From Acidimicrobiales bacterium (GTDB taxonomy: Bacteria > Actinomycetota > Acidimicrobiia > Acidimicrobiales > MedAcidi-G1), in contig JAQWOV010000001.1 of the NCBI GenBank assembly GCA_029245675.1, positions 1 to 43,161 on the forward strand: a stretch of 43,161 bases of DNA. Reading direction: 5' to 3'. Positions within the stretch are counted from its first letter, which is position 1; each line of letters starts with the position of its first letter. A program made the position numbers and the translations under genes. Of this stretch, positions 18,636-27,892 are shown piece after piece. The notes below the pieces were generated by a model that saw nothing but the letters and a program-made list of their open reading frames with translations, was not told where the DNA came from and did no database searches.

Positions 18636-19481
18636 TTAGCGGCCTATAGGGTGCCAAACTGTTTTCATCTCTAAAAAGTCTGCAATGACGTATGGGCTTT
18701 CGTCTGCTTGGTCTCCCCAAACAGTTCGTTTAACATTGACTGCCGATTCTTCTAAGACTTTTTGATCAATGTCTTTTGGGGCTCCTGTGAGATCTACTGA
18801 GTTAATGTCTAGATGTCCAAGCATCCATGGAAGTAGTTCGTGTTTGTCGCCGGTGAGAAGATTCACTACTCCGCCAGGTAGGTCGGAGGTCGCTAAGACT
18901 TCTGCGAGGGTTACCGCTGCAAGTCCTGCTTCTGCATCTACTACTACGACTGCTGTATTTCCGCTCACAATTATTGGGGCGAGTCTTGAAACCAGTCCGA
19001 GTAAAGCTGGATCTTCGGCTGCTACGACTCCTACCACTCCGGTGGGTTCCGGCATGGTGAAGTTGAAATAAGGTCCAGCTACGGGGTTTACTGTGCCGAG
19101 AACATGGTGGATTTTGTCTGCCCATCCCGCATACCAAACCCAGCGTTCTATTGCATCTTCCACTTGTCCGACGGCTTCTTTATTTGTTTCACCGGTGCTT
19201 TCAAGCACTGCGATGAATTCTTCCCGTCGTGCTTCCATCATCTCGGCAATACGGTAAAGGATCTGCCCGCGATTGTATGCGGTTCGACTTGCCCAAGGTT
19301 CTTGCGCTGATCGAGCTGCTCGTACTGAGTCTCGAAGGTCTTTGCGGGAAGCTTTCGAAATGTTTGCTAAGAGTTGACCTTCGGTGTTTCGTATCGGAAG
19401 CGTATATCCAGACTCTGAACGTGGAAACGCTCCGTTAATGAACAACTTATAGGTTTTTGCGACGGGGAGATTTTTGTTCAT
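18636..19481 (-). CDS. Short aldehyde dehydrogenase-fold protein lacking the catalytic domain
   Basis: The 281-residue protein aligns by motif with the first part of aldehyde dehydrogenases: the N-terminal KTYKLFINGAFPRSESG, the helix DLRDSVRAARSAQEPWA, and a degraded NAD-binding region (PEPTGVVGVVAAEDPALLGL, then SGNTAVVVVDAEAGLAAVTL). The catalytic Cys domain is missing, and the Glu-bearing ELGGK loop is not recognisable, so it is unlikely to be a working dehydrogenase. It overlaps the preceding full-length ALDH gene by ATGA (19478-19481) and is the last gene of the deoC operon. Full-length and short ALDH paralogs next to deoC occur in other bacteria, so a structural or regulatory partner role is a fair guess. 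A decaying copy is less likely, because the frame is open and translationally coupled. Confidence 0.8.
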   Translation of the reverse strand: MNKNLPVAKTYKLFINGAFPRSESGYTLPIRNTEGQLLANISKASRKDLRDSVRAARSAQEPWASRTAYNRGQILYRIAEMMEARREEFIAVLESTGETNKEAVGQVEDAIERWVWYAGWADKIHHVLGTVNPVAGPYFNFTMPEPTGVVGVVAAEDPALLGLVSRLAPIIVSGNTAVVVVDAEAGLAAVTLAEVLATSDLPGGVVNLLTGDKHELLPWMLGHLDINSVDLTGAPKDIDQKVLEESAVNVKRTVWGDQADESPYVIADFLEMKTVWHPIGR

Positions 19482-20947
19482 GATCGACCTCCAACAGCGT
19501 TCCGCACATAAGGTGACAGCCCTTGTAATCCGCCTTCACGGCCGAATCCGCTTTCTTTATAGCCACCAAAGGGGCTAGAGGGGTCGAATTGGTTGTAGGT
19601 GTTAGCCCAAACAACTCCTGCTTGTAGCCGGTCGGCCATCCACAGAATTTTCGAACCTTTCTCTGTCCATATTCCAGCCGATAGCCCGTAAGGAGTGTTG
19701 TTTGCTTTCTCTACGGCTTCTTCCGCTGTTCGGAACGTTTGTATAGAAAGTACTGGACCGAAGATTTCTTCTCGAGCGATGCGGTGGCTTTGTTGCACTC
19801 CGGTGAAAAGTGTTGGGGTGAACCAGAATCCTTTCGCCGGTAATTTGCAGTCGGGTTGGAAGATGTCTGCTCCTTCGGCGACTCCTGATTCAACTAATTC
19901 TTGTATCCGAGTAAGTTGTGCATCCGAGTTGATCGCTCCTACATCAGTGTTCTTATCAAGAGGGTCACCGACTCTCAATAAAGCAACTCGCCTTTTAAGC
20001 CGTGCTATGAAATCTTCAGCTATTGATTCTTGAACGAGAAGCCGTGAACCTGCGCAACAGACGTGTCCTTGATTGAAGAATATGCCGTTCACCACTCCTT
20101 CTACGGCTTGATCAATCGCAGCATCTTCGAACACGACATGAGCGGCTTTACCGCCTAACTCTAAAGTGAGTGGTAATCGACGGGCGGCCGCTGCCTTTTG
20201 AATCATCTTCCCAACGTCTGTTGATCCAGTAAACGCCAACTTGTTGATATCGGGATGATTGACCAGTGCTTCACCGGTTTCTCCGGCTCCAGTAACGATG
20301 TTTACAACTCCAGGTGGGAGGTCTGCGTCTTGAATCAATTCAGCGAGAAGTAACGCAGTTAACGGCGTAGTTTCTGCTGGTTTCAACACCACGGTATTAC
20401 CGGTCGCTAATGCGGGCGCGATTTTCCATGCAGCCATGAGTAGCGGGAAGTTCCATGGAATGATTTGCCCCACTACCCCGTGAGGAGAAACTTTTCTATT
20501 AGGGAAGGCGTAATCGAGTTTGTCGGCCCACCCTGCGTTGTAAAAGAAATGAGCCGCGACTTGTGGAAGGTCGAAATCTCGACTTTCTTTTATTGGTTTT
20601 CCGCCATCTAGCGTTTCTAATACAGCGAATTCTCGAGATCTTTCTTGAATCTGTCTCGCGATGCGGTAAAGGTAACGGGCTCGCTGTTTCCCTGGCATGT
20701 CACGCCAATAATTTTCGTACCCTTTTCGCGCTGCTTTAACTGCTTTATTCACATCATCGGTTGAAGCTTCAGCGATAGTAGAAAGATGTTCTTCTGTAGC
20801 GGGATTTATCGTGGAAAACGTTTTCCCAGATTTAGCTTTAACGAACTTTCCGCCGATAAACAGGTCATAGCTTTTAGCGATATTTACGATTTTTGTTGAT
20901 TCGGGCGCCGGAGCGTATTCAAGGTTAAAAGGCTCATTTGTGTTCAT
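19478..20947 (-). CDS. Aldehyde dehydrogenase, probably acetaldehyde-oxidising
   Basis: The 489-residue protein is a full-length NAD(P)-dependent aldehyde dehydrogenase. Visible landmarks are the cofactor region [20 protein letters not shown] and [13 protein letters not shown], the catalytic Glu in [13 protein letters not shown], the catalytic Cys at residue 297 ([13 protein letters not shown]) and the closing [13 protein letters not shown]. The operon position directly after deoC (three bases between) suggests that it oxidises the acetaldehyde released by deoxyribose-phosphate aldolase to acetate. The specificity is inferred from context. The product would also complement the adjacent short, inactive-looking ALDH. 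Confidence 0.92.
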   Translation of the reverse strand: MNTNEPFNLEYAPAPESTKIVNIAKSYDLFIGGKFVKAKSGKTFSTINPATEEHLSTIAEASTDDVNKAVKAARKGYENYWRDMPGKQRARYLYRIARQIQERSREFAVLETLDGGKPIKESRDFDLPQVAAHFFYNAGWADKLDYAFPNRKVSPHGVVGQIIPWNFPLLMAAWKIAPALATGNTVVLKPAETTPLTALLLAELIQDADLPPGVVNIVTGAGETGEALVNHPDINKLAFTGSTDVGKMIQKAAAARRLPLTLELGGKAAHVVFEDAAIDQAVEGVVNGIFFNQGHVCCAGSRLLVQESIAEDFIARLKRRVALLRVGDPLDKNTDVGAINSDAQLTRIQELVESGVAEGADIFQPDCKLPAKGFWFTPTLFTGVQQSHRIAREEIFGPVLSIQTFRTAEEAVEKANNTPYGLSAGIWTEKGSKILWMADRLQAGVVWANTYNQFDPSSPFGGYKESGFGREGGLQGLSPYVRNAVGGRS

Positions 20948-20950
20948 GAT

Positions 20951-22174
20951 TTAGTCCACCGTCACATAGTTAGGGCCAAAGTAGCGGCCGGTTTCTAGTT
21001 TCCCGAGTTGCTGAAGAACATCGTTTAAGAGGCTGGATGCTCCGATTCTGAACAAGTCAGGGGTTAACCATTCTTGTCCAAGCGTTTCGCCTATCACTAC
21101 CAAATAATGCCAAGCCTGTTTCGCAGTTCTGATGCCACCCGCTGCTTTAAGCCCAACGATCTGGCCAGTTTTGTCCGCATGGTCACGTATGGCTTCTGCC
21201 ATGCAAAGCACTACTGGCAGAGTTGAAGCTTTTGGAATTTTCCCTGTTGAAGTTTTTATGAAATCTGCTCCAGCGGCCATGGCGAGTTCAGAAGCTCTTC
21301 GTATTTGGTCGTATCCACCAATTTCTCCGGTCTCAAGAATCACTTTCAAGTGAGCGTCACCGCATGCTTCTTTCGCTGCTGAAATCTCATCTGCGGCCTG
21401 TATATATTTTCCTGTGAGGAATGCGGAACGGTTGAGAACTATGTCTATTTCATCGGCACCCCGACTCACTGCATCAGTGATGTCGGAAAGTCGAACATTC
21501 AGATTTGATAAACCGCTTGGGAAAGCTCCGGCCACGCTTGCTACTTTGACAGAAGTTCCGGCAGTAAATTCTGCGGCATGGTCAACCATTTCTGGATAAA
21601 CGCATACTGCCGCAACTGAAGGAACTGAAAAGTCTGTTGCGTCAGGGCGAATCGCTTTTCTGCAAAGAGACGCCACTTTTTCTGGTGTGTCTGCGCCTTC
21701 AAGTGTCGTTAAGTCCATGCAGCGGATAGATAATTCAAGCGCTGCTCGTTTTGTATCGTTCTTTATTGAGCGTGTCGCTAGAGAGCTCGCTCTAGTTTCT
21801 AAAGCGACCTGGTCTACAGATGGAGTTAGGAAGAAATCTCGTGTTCGGTCCGGCTTTAAGGATGCATGAGTTCCGGCGGATGACTTGTTGCGTTCTTTTA
21901 ATTCTTCTATTCCTGATTCTCCTGTCGACTCTAAGAGTTTCAAGTGATACAGGAGGTCGTCAACTGTTACCGTGTTTTCTTTTTGCATGGTGCGGAAAGA
22001 CTCATGCGGCTTGGATTGTAAGTACGCACTTGATGCCCCCATCGCTTTACATGCTTCGCGTTGAGAAGAAAGGACAGAAGTACGTTCTAACTCTCCATCT
22101 TGGATCTTAGCTTCAAGAGTCAGCCGATATGACTTGACTTTTAAGCGATGATCACTATCTTTTTGACTTGACAT
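20951..22174 (-). CDS. deoC: Deoxyribose-phosphate aldolase with an N-terminal extension
   Basis: The aldolase splits 2-deoxyribose-5-phosphate into glyceraldehyde-3-phosphate and acetaldehyde. The domain occupies about residues 125-395 and includes CMDLTTLEGADTPEKV, VCVYPEMVDHA, GADEIDIVLNRSAFL and ADFIKTSTGK with the Schiff-base Lys at about 307. The C-terminal stretch LTPDLFRIGASSLLNDVL matches the longer DeoC subfamily found with ALDH pairs. The start at 22174 is supported by GTGAGG at 22180-22185 (complement); an in-frame ATG at 22192 has no better site. With this start the protein has 407 residues, roughly 90 more than usual for this subfamily. The extra N-terminus is charged, helical-looking and unrecognised. 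The gene follows the phosphomutase and precedes ALDH by three bases. Confidence 0.93.
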   Translation of the reverse strand: MSSQKDSDHRLKVKSYRLTLEAKIQDGELERTSVLSSQREACKAMGASSAYLQSKPHESFRTMQKENTVTVDDLLYHLKLLESTGESGIEELKERNKSSAGTHASLKPDRTRDFFLTPSVDQVALETRASSLATRSIKNDTKRAALELSIRCMDLTTLEGADTPEKVASLCRKAIRPDATDFSVPSVAAVCVYPEMVDHAAEFTAGTSVKVASVAGAFPSGLSNLNVRLSDITDAVSRGADEIDIVLNRSAFLTGKYIQAADEISAAKEACGDAHLKVILETGEIGGYDQIRRASELAMAAGADFIKTSTGKIPKASTLPVVLCMAEAIRDHADKTGQIVGLKAAGGIRTAKQAWHYLVVIGETLGQEWLTPDLFRIGASSLLNDVLQQLGKLETGRYFGPNYVTVD

Positions 22175-22179
22175 GTTAA

Positions 22180-22185
22180 CCTCAC
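22180..22185 (-). promoter_or_regulatory. Ribosome binding site deciding the deoC start
   Basis: On the minus strand GTGAGG lies five bases before ATG at 22174. It supports the long, extended form of DeoC rather than an internal start nearer the aldolase domain. Confidence 0.6.
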
Positions 22186-22236
22186 ATATCACTTTACAGC
22201 AAAAATCTCACTTTACATCTTGGAAAGTAAAAGTTT

Positions 22237-23916
22237 TTATCCCTTTACAAGATCATCTAAGCACTCAAGTGCTTCTTCTAGCTTCTTCGACGCTGCTTCT
22301 TTTGAATTGGCAACATTTTCCTCTTCGACTGCGACCACTGCCTCTGCATAAATCTTAATCAAAGGCTCTGTTCCACTTGGACGCACAATTACCCGCACCC
22401 CATCTGCTTCAAAGGCAACAGCATCTGTAGGTGGAAGACCGCTCCCCTCTTCTGAAAAATCAATAACTTTATTGATATCCACTACGCCAATCATCTTCGG
22501 AGGATTATCACGAATTTGATTCATGATTTGTGTCATCTCTTCAGAACCTTCCGACCCTTCAAACCTGTGAGTCATCTGCCCAGTTACATGCACACCATGA
22601 CGAACCCATAAGTCATGTAAACAATCAACCACTGAACGTCCTTGTTTTTTTGCGTTCGCCGTCAACTCAGCAAAAACAAGAGCTGCAGTTACTCCATCTT
22701 TGTCATGCACATGATCACCGACAGCAAATCCGAGTGCTTCTTCATAGCCGAAAACAAAATTCTTTTCCTGACTGTCAATACCTGGTCGCATGATCCACTT
22801 AAATCCTGTCAGGGTCTCTTCATAATGTGCGCCATGATTGTTAGCCAGTTTTTCCAGCATTCGAGAAGAAACAATGGTGGTTACCACTAACCGGTCGTTT
22901 CCCTCTGAGGACTTCAGTACGTGTTCTGCTAATAGCGACCCTATTTCATTGCCGTTCAAGGTTCGCCATGTCTCCCCATCTGGAACTACTACTGCGAGAC
23001 GGTCTGCATCAGGGTCATTAGCAATTAAGAGGTCGGCGGCTATCTTCTTTGCTTCTGCGAGAGCTAAATCTAATGTTCCAGGAACTTCAGGGTTTGGAAA
23101 ATCAACAGTGGGGAAATCCGGATCAGGTTCGGCTTGTTCCTCAAGTACATGAATGGAAGTAAACCCTGCTCGAGCAAACACTTCTACGAGCGTGTCTTTT
23201 CCTACTCCGTGAATGGGTGTGTACATTATCTTCAACTCTGATTCAGGAGATTGAGCTACACAACTCGCCGCCATGTCTAAATATTGTTCAAGTAAATTTC
23301 CTTCGTCATGAGTAATTAAAGGACTATCCAACGAAGCGAGTTCCATTTCATTTGGTGTTATCTCGTCAAGGTAGGCGCTTATTTCTTTATCAAGAGGCGT
23401 ATTGATCTGCGCACCATCTTTCCAATAAACCTTGTAACCGTTGTCTTGACGCGGATTATGACTAGCCGTAACCATAATTCCAGCTGACGCATTGATTTGC
23501 AGAACAGAAAAAGCCAACACGGGGGTAGGCAACGCTTTAGGTAACAACACACAGCGAATATTATGATTCGCTAAAACACGGGCTGTATCAGAAGCAAAAA
23601 CGTCGCTTTGTGTCCGAGCATCGAACCCAATAACCACTAACGGAGGTTCTTCCTGATTTTCTTCAAGTAAACGTTTCGCTATTGATGCTGCTGTCATCTG
23701 GACCAGAGATCGATTCATTCGTTGAGGCCCGGCCCCTAATGGACCCCTTAAGCCTGCAGTCCCAAACTCCAGATGCCCGATGAATCTTTCAATCAACTCG
23801 GCTTCTGACCCTGCTAAAAGAGCTTCAATTTCTTGACAGTTATTTAAGTCGGATTCACACTCAAGCCATTGTTTAGCGGCAACACGGGCCTGATCTCCAG
23901 ACAAAGTTTTGGTCAC
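22237..23916 (-). CDS. Phosphopentomutase-like phosphohexomutase-family enzyme
   Basis: The 559-residue protein is an alpha-D-phosphohexomutase superfamily enzyme. The active-site phosphoserine is S152 in TASHNPRQDNGYKVYW, the metal loop is NDPDADRLAV, the sugar loop is FGYEEALGF, and the phosphate-binding loop is VRPSGTEPLIKIYAE. The subgroup contains phosphoglucomutases and the archaeal/bacterial-type phosphopentomutase. Its overlap with the purine nucleoside phosphorylase gene (23913-23916, ATGA) and its place before deoC argue that its main role is converting (deoxy)ribose-1-phosphate to the 5-phosphate. Glucose-1-phosphate activity cannot be ruled out from sequence. Confidence 0.9.
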   Translation of the reverse strand: MTKTLSGDQARVAAKQWLECESDLNNCQEIEALLAGSEAELIERFIGHLEFGTAGLRGPLGAGPQRMNRSLVQMTAASIAKRLLEENQEEPPLVVIGFDARTQSDVFASDTARVLANHNIRCVLLPKALPTPVLAFSVLQINASAGIMVTASHNPRQDNGYKVYWKDGAQINTPLDKEISAYLDEITPNEMELASLDSPLITHDEGNLLEQYLDMAASCVAQSPESELKIMYTPIHGVGKDTLVEVFARAGFTSIHVLEEQAEPDPDFPTVDFPNPEVPGTLDLALAEAKKIAADLLIANDPDADRLAVVVPDGETWRTLNGNEIGSLLAEHVLKSSEGNDRLVVTTIVSSRMLEKLANNHGAHYEETLTGFKWIMRPGIDSQEKNFVFGYEEALGFAVGDHVHDKDGVTAALVFAELTANAKKQGRSVVDCLHDLWVRHGVHVTGQMTHRFEGSEGSEEMTQIMNQIRDNPPKMIGVVDINKVIDFSEEGSGLPPTDAVAFEADGVRVIVRPSGTEPLIKIYAEAVVAVEEENVANSKEAASKKLEEALECLDDLVKG

Positions 23917-24737
23917 AGACGTTCCAAAATTTCTCGCAACAGCGCCATGATCCGTGGACCTGATTCTGCAGCTACTGTGAGCACATCTTCATGGTCAAGT
24001 TCTACTTCACTTATTCCCGCGGCGGCATTAGTGACAAGTGAAATGCCGAGAACTTCGGCCCCTAGATGCCTTGCTGCTATAGCTTCTAACACTGTGGACA
24101 TTCCAACAAGGTTCGCTCCTAAGAGTTGAAACATGCGGACTTCTGCCGGGGTTTCGAAGGCTCCCCCGAGTAAACCTGCATATATTCCTTCAGGAAGAGA
24201 TGGGTCAACTTCTTTGGCTATGTCACGCAGTCGAGACGAATAGGCTTCGGTGAGGTCAACAAAGTGAACGGGAAGGCCAACAGATGGGGCGGGACCTACC
24301 ATTGGTGACGTTCCAGTCAAATTTAGTTGATCGGAGATTAAAACAGGTTGGCCATCTTGCCAGGCCGGGTTAAGGCCGCCAGCGGCGTTAGTGAGTATCA
24401 CTGTTTCACATCCTGCCGCGATTGCTGTCCTGACTCCATGCACCGCTGTTGCAGCTGAGTGTCCTTCATACAAATGGGCGCGACCACCAAGCACTAATAC
24501 TGATTTCTCTCCGACTTTTAAAGAACGAGCGAGATTACGGTGCCCTAAAACTGTTGGTGCAGGAAATCCTGGCAATTCATCTAGCCCGACATCCGCGACG
24601 ACGTCTCCAAGGCCATCTGCTGCAGCAGCCCAACCAGATCCGAGCACTAAGACCACGTCATGGTTTTCCACTCCAGTGGCTTCCGCTAATACTTTGGCTG
24701 CTTCTGCGGCTAACTCGTATGGGTCTTGTTCTTCCAT
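23913..24737 (-). CDS. punA: Purine nucleoside phosphorylase (trimeric type)
   Basis: The 274-residue protein cleaves purine (deoxy)nucleosides with phosphate to give base and (deoxy)ribose-1-phosphate. The phosphate loop VLVLGSGWAAAADGL, the His loop LGGRAHLYEGHSA, the strand VILTNAAGGLNP and the substrate segment LVGMSTVLEAIAARHLGAEVLGISLVTNAAAG are all typical of the trimeric PNP family; the Asn in VTNAAAG fits 6-oxopurine recognition. It is the first gene of a run that goes on to mutase, deoC and aldehyde dehydrogenases, and it overlaps the mutase start by four bases. The upstream 24738-24809 gap is purine-rich on its strand but shows no strong ribosome site. Confidence 0.93.
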   Translation of the reverse strand: MEEQDPYELAAEAAKVLAEATGVENHDVVLVLGSGWAAAADGLGDVVADVGLDELPGFPAPTVLGHRNLARSLKVGEKSVLVLGGRAHLYEGHSAATAVHGVRTAIAAGCETVILTNAAGGLNPAWQDGQPVLISDQLNLTGTSPMVGPAPSVGLPVHFVDLTEAYSSRLRDIAKEVDPSLPEGIYAGLLGGAFETPAEVRMFQLLGANLVGMSTVLEAIAARHLGAEVLGISLVTNAAAGISEVELDHEDVLTVAAESGPRIMALLREILERL

Positions 24738-24788
24738 CTTTACTTTCTTTCTCTGCTGTAGTTCTAAAAGCTGAATAGGTAGTTGATC

Positions 24789-24810
24789 GTAGTTTAAGAA
24801 ATAAAACTAC
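24789..24810 (-). repeat. Inverted repeat (7-bp stem, 8-base loop) at the end of the ThDP enzyme gene
   Basis: GTAGTTT and AAACTAC pair around eight bases directly at the stop codon of the acetolactate-synthase-like gene. No T-tract follows on either strand, so I do not call it a terminator. It could stabilise an mRNA 3' end. Confidence 0.4.
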
Positions 24811-26435
24811 TAGACGTATGTACTGCCTTTTGGTGCCCCTTCGTCTTTTCTAATTTTTACGTTGATCAAAGCAGGTTTACCGGAAGCAAATGAACGCTCT
24901 AGCGCTGGCCTAATTTCTTCTGGCCGTTCACAGTATTCCCCGTGACCCCCTAAGGCTTCTACGACTTTGTCGTAACGGGTGTCCGCGAGATCAACCGCTA
25001 CTTTTCTTTCTGCTCCATATATCCCGACTTGTGGACGTAACATTTGCCCCCAAGCTGAGTCGTTTCCGACAATTCCAACAATTGGCAGGTTGAATCGAAT
25101 AGCGGTGTCGTATTCAAAGCCGTTGAGACCGAATGCTCCGTCACCGTAGATAATAAGAACTCTTCTGTCTGGGAACGTGTGTTGAGCCGCTAAAGCAAAC
25201 GGCATGCCGACACCTAAGGTTCCTAGTGGGCCAGGATCCATCCAACAATTTTCTTTCAACACAGGAACCACTTTGGAAACTTGAGCAACGATATCTCCAC
25301 CATCTCCTATGAGAATTGTGTCTTCATCGATGAAGTCTCTTATTTCTGCAGCAAAACGAAGTGGATCTACCGGACTTTCATCAGAGGAAAGTTGTGATTC
25401 AAATCCTGCTGCTATCTCCTCTTCGCGGCTACGCAATTCAGAGGACCATTCTTTGAACTCTTTTGAAATTCCTTTTGTGATCTCCTCTAAAGCAGTTCCG
25501 ATGTTCCCTACTAACGCCACGTCTGATGAACGATTTTGCCCAATAAGAGAGGCTTCCATCTCTAATTGAATGATTTTCGCTTCCTGAGGTATAGATCCCC
25601 CATATTTGAGACGGAAATCAAGAGGAGAGCCAGCAAGAATGAATACGTCGCATTGCGACATTGCTTCTTTGCGGACTCGATTAAAAAATTGCGGATGATT
25701 TGATTGAAGTTGCCCTCTTCCCATGCCGTTTAAGAAAACAGGTACCTTAGTTTTTTCAGCGAATTCTGCTAAAGAAGCGCTCCCTTGAGACCATTTGACT
25801 CCCGTTCCTGCCAACATGAGCGGCCGTTCGGCTTGAGTTAAAAGGTCTATTGCTTGTTGGACATCTTGCGGGTCTGGTATCACCTGAGGTGGTGTCGTAC
25901 GAATTTGTGGGAAATAGACGTTTTCCATTTCCGCTGGACCCATGAGAACGTCCATGGGAATTTCTAGGAATGCCGGTCCGGGTGTTCCTGTAACGGCCGC
26001 TCGGACTGCCATCTCTATATATTCAGGTATTCTGCTGGTTTCATAACAGGCATCTGCCCACTTACTAATTGGTCGAATCATAGAAACGTGATCCATTTCT
26101 TGAAGGGATCCTCGCCTTAAATTGTTGAACGGTCCTTGTCCGCCAAGAACAAGAATCGGGCTATTAGCTCTCCAAGCATTCGCTATGCCAGTCACTCCAT
26201 CAGTAATTCCAGGGCCAGCAGTTAAAGCTGCGCACCCGATCTTTCCTGGATTCAGTCTGCTGTATGCATCTGCCGCGTGGACGGCTGCCTGCTCATGTCG
26301 GACATCAATGATGGCGATGCCTTCATCTAGTGCGCCGTCGTAGATCGGCATGATGTGCCCTCCACTTAAAGTAAAAATCGCTCCAACTCCAGCATCTTTA
26401 AGTGCTTTTGCTGCCAGTTTTCCTCCGTGAACCAT
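24810..26435 (-). CDS. ThDP-dependent acetolactate synthase-like enzyme
   Basis: The 541-residue protein has the three domains of the acetolactate synthase/2-hydroxyacyl-CoA lyase family. The catalytic Glu is E48 in DVRHEQAAVHAADAY, the second domain follows from about 190, and the ThDP/Mg site reads YGDGAFGLNGFEY with VGNDSAWG. The start at 26435 is backed by GAGAGGA at 26444-26450 (complement). There is no ilvN small subunit nearby, and the C-terminus PKGSTYV is unlike classical IlvB, so biosynthetic acetolactate synthase is not favoured. A 2-hydroxyacyl-CoA lyase, oxalyl-CoA decarboxylase-like or other C-C lyase role is possible. It lies between the transhydrogenase genes (77 bases downstream of pntB) and the nucleoside operon. 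Confidence 0.85.
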   Translation of the reverse strand: MVHGGKLAAKALKDAGVGAIFTLSGGHIMPIYDGALDEGIAIIDVRHEQAAVHAADAYSRLNPGKIGCAALTAGPGITDGVTGIANAWRANSPILVLGGQGPFNNLRRGSLQEMDHVSMIRPISKWADACYETSRIPEYIEMAVRAAVTGTPGPAFLEIPMDVLMGPAEMENVYFPQIRTTPPQVIPDPQDVQQAIDLLTQAERPLMLAGTGVKWSQGSASLAEFAEKTKVPVFLNGMGRGQLQSNHPQFFNRVRKEAMSQCDVFILAGSPLDFRLKYGGSIPQEAKIIQLEMEASLIGQNRSSDVALVGNIGTALEEITKGISKEFKEWSSELRSREEEIAAGFESQLSSDESPVDPLRFAAEIRDFIDEDTILIGDGGDIVAQVSKVVPVLKENCWMDPGPLGTLGVGMPFALAAQHTFPDRRVLIIYGDGAFGLNGFEYDTAIRFNLPIVGIVGNDSAWGQMLRPQVGIYGAERKVAVDLADTRYDKVVEALGGHGEYCERPEEIRPALERSFASGKPALINVKIRKDEGAPKGSTYV

Positions 26436-26512
26436 GATTTTCTTCCTCTCTGGAATTAACTTTAAGGGATCAACCGAACGGGTTCATAGCCCACTTGCAG
26501 ATATCTAGATTT

Positions 26513-27892
26513 TTAGGACTCTGTTAAGGCTTTTGTGACCTCAAGAATTCCTTCCCGTGCGTCACTGAAATAAAGGAGGGTGTTGTCCGCTATGAACAGT
26601 GGGTTTGCTATTCCGGCAAAGCCCGGGCTTAAAGATCGTTTCACCACAACTACCGTGCGAGAGTCATCAACGTCAAGGATCGGCATGCCTGCTATTGGAG
26701 AGTCCGGATCATTTCGTGCTGCGGGATTGACTACATCGTTTGCTCCGATGACTATGGTCACGTCGGCGCGCTTGAATGTCGGATTGACTTGATCCATATC
26801 CAAGAGGTGTTCATAGTCGATTTCTGCTTCTGCCAAAAGTACGTTCATGTGCCCAGGCATTCTTCCTGCTACCGGATGTATTCCAAAAGAAACTTCTACA
26901 TCTGATGCTTGCAGGGTTTGCATGAGTTCTCTGACTGCGTGTTGGGCTTGAGCAACCGCCATTCCGTATCCAGGAACTATGACTACTCTTTCCGCTAGTT
27001 CTAACAGCATGGCAATTTCTTCCGCGGAAGTTGATGTGACCTGGTCGCCGTAAATGTCGTCTCCGGAATCAACAGCTGAAGGTGCTGCTCCAAATAGAAC
27101 GTCAAGGAGGGATCGATTCATGGCTTTACACATGATTTGCGTTAGCACTAAGCCGCTCGCTCCTACTAATGATCCGGCGATTATTAGTAGCGAGTTGTCA
27201 AGAACGAATCCTGTGGTGGAAGCTGCCACTCCGGAAAGGGCGTTCAATAGGGCTATGACTACTGGCATGTCCGCTCCGCCAATTGGAACTGCGCAAAGTA
27301 TGCCAAGTAGGAATCCTCCGGCGATAAGTAACCAAAGTGAGAGTTGGCCTTCGGGTTGGAACCCTCCGATTTGAACTGCGAAAGCAAGTGAAACTAACGC
27401 GACAAGGATTCGAACAATTGGAAGTCCACGGAAACCGTTCCATTTCAGTCTTCCTTGCAGTTTCCCAAAAGCGATCATAGATCCAGAAAGAGTCATCGCT
27501 CCTACGAGTGAAGTAACTGCGGCGGCTACCGCTATCTGCCCAGTTGAATTTCCTAATTCATTTATTTCTATGAATGAAGAAGCTGCGACCAAAACGGAAG
27601 CTCCACCACCGAAACCATTGAATAGAGCTACAAGTTCTGGCATTGATGTCATCTGAACTCGAAGAGCGAGTAGAGCTCCGATCGCTATTCCTAACGCTAA
27701 TCCGATCGCTAGGAATTGATAGCTGAGTATTGATTGGTCTACGAGGGTAACAAGAACTGCGATCAGCATTCCGGTTGCCCCCATCAGGTTTCCTCGAGGC
27801 GCTGTTCTTGGTCGCCCTAGGCCTTTAAGCCCCACGATGAAAAGAACTGCAGCTACTAAATATCCGAGATCAATCACATTTGCTCTACTCAT
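26513..27892 (-). CDS. pntB: NAD(P) transhydrogenase subunit beta
   Basis: The 459-residue membrane protein combines the proton-conducting helices (about residues 1-260) with the cytosolic NADP(H)-binding dIII domain (about 285-459). dIII shows VPGYGMAVAQAQHAVREL, HPVAGRMPGHMNVLLAEA and VIGANDVVNPAARNDPDSPI, all highly conserved in the family. The enzyme couples proton import to reduction of NADP+ by NADH and is a major NADPH source in aerobes. It overlaps pntAB by ATGA, completing a three-gene operon. Confidence 0.97.
   Translation of the reverse strand: MSRANVIDLGYLVAAVLFIVGLKGLGRPRTAPRGNLMGATGMLIAVLVTLVDQSILSYQFLAIGLALGIAIGALLALRVQMTSMPELVALFNGFGGGASVLVAASSFIEINELGNSTGQIAVAAAVTSLVGAMTLSGSMIAFGKLQGRLKWNGFRGLPIVRILVALVSLAFAVQIGGFQPEGQLSLWLLIAGGFLLGILCAVPIGGADMPVVIALLNALSGVAASTTGFVLDNSLLIIAGSLVGASGLVLTQIMCKAMNRSLLDVLFGAAPSAVDSGDDIYGDQVTSTSAEEIAMLLELAERVVIVPGYGMAVAQAQHAVRELMQTLQASDVEVSFGIHPVAGRMPGHMNVLLAEAEIDYEHLLDMDQVNPTFKRADVTIVIGANDVVNPAARNDPDSPIAGMPILDVDDSRTVVVVKRSLSPGFAGIANPLFIADNTLLYFSDAREGILEVTKALTES

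Noticed and set aside
18636-19481. Short ALDH as a pseudogene
   Set aside because: It is open, starts by ATGA overlap with the upstream gene and keeps a normal N-terminal domain, so a coding gene is more likely.
24789-24810. Hairpin as an intrinsic terminator
   Set aside because: The stem is AT-rich and no T-tract follows on either strand.
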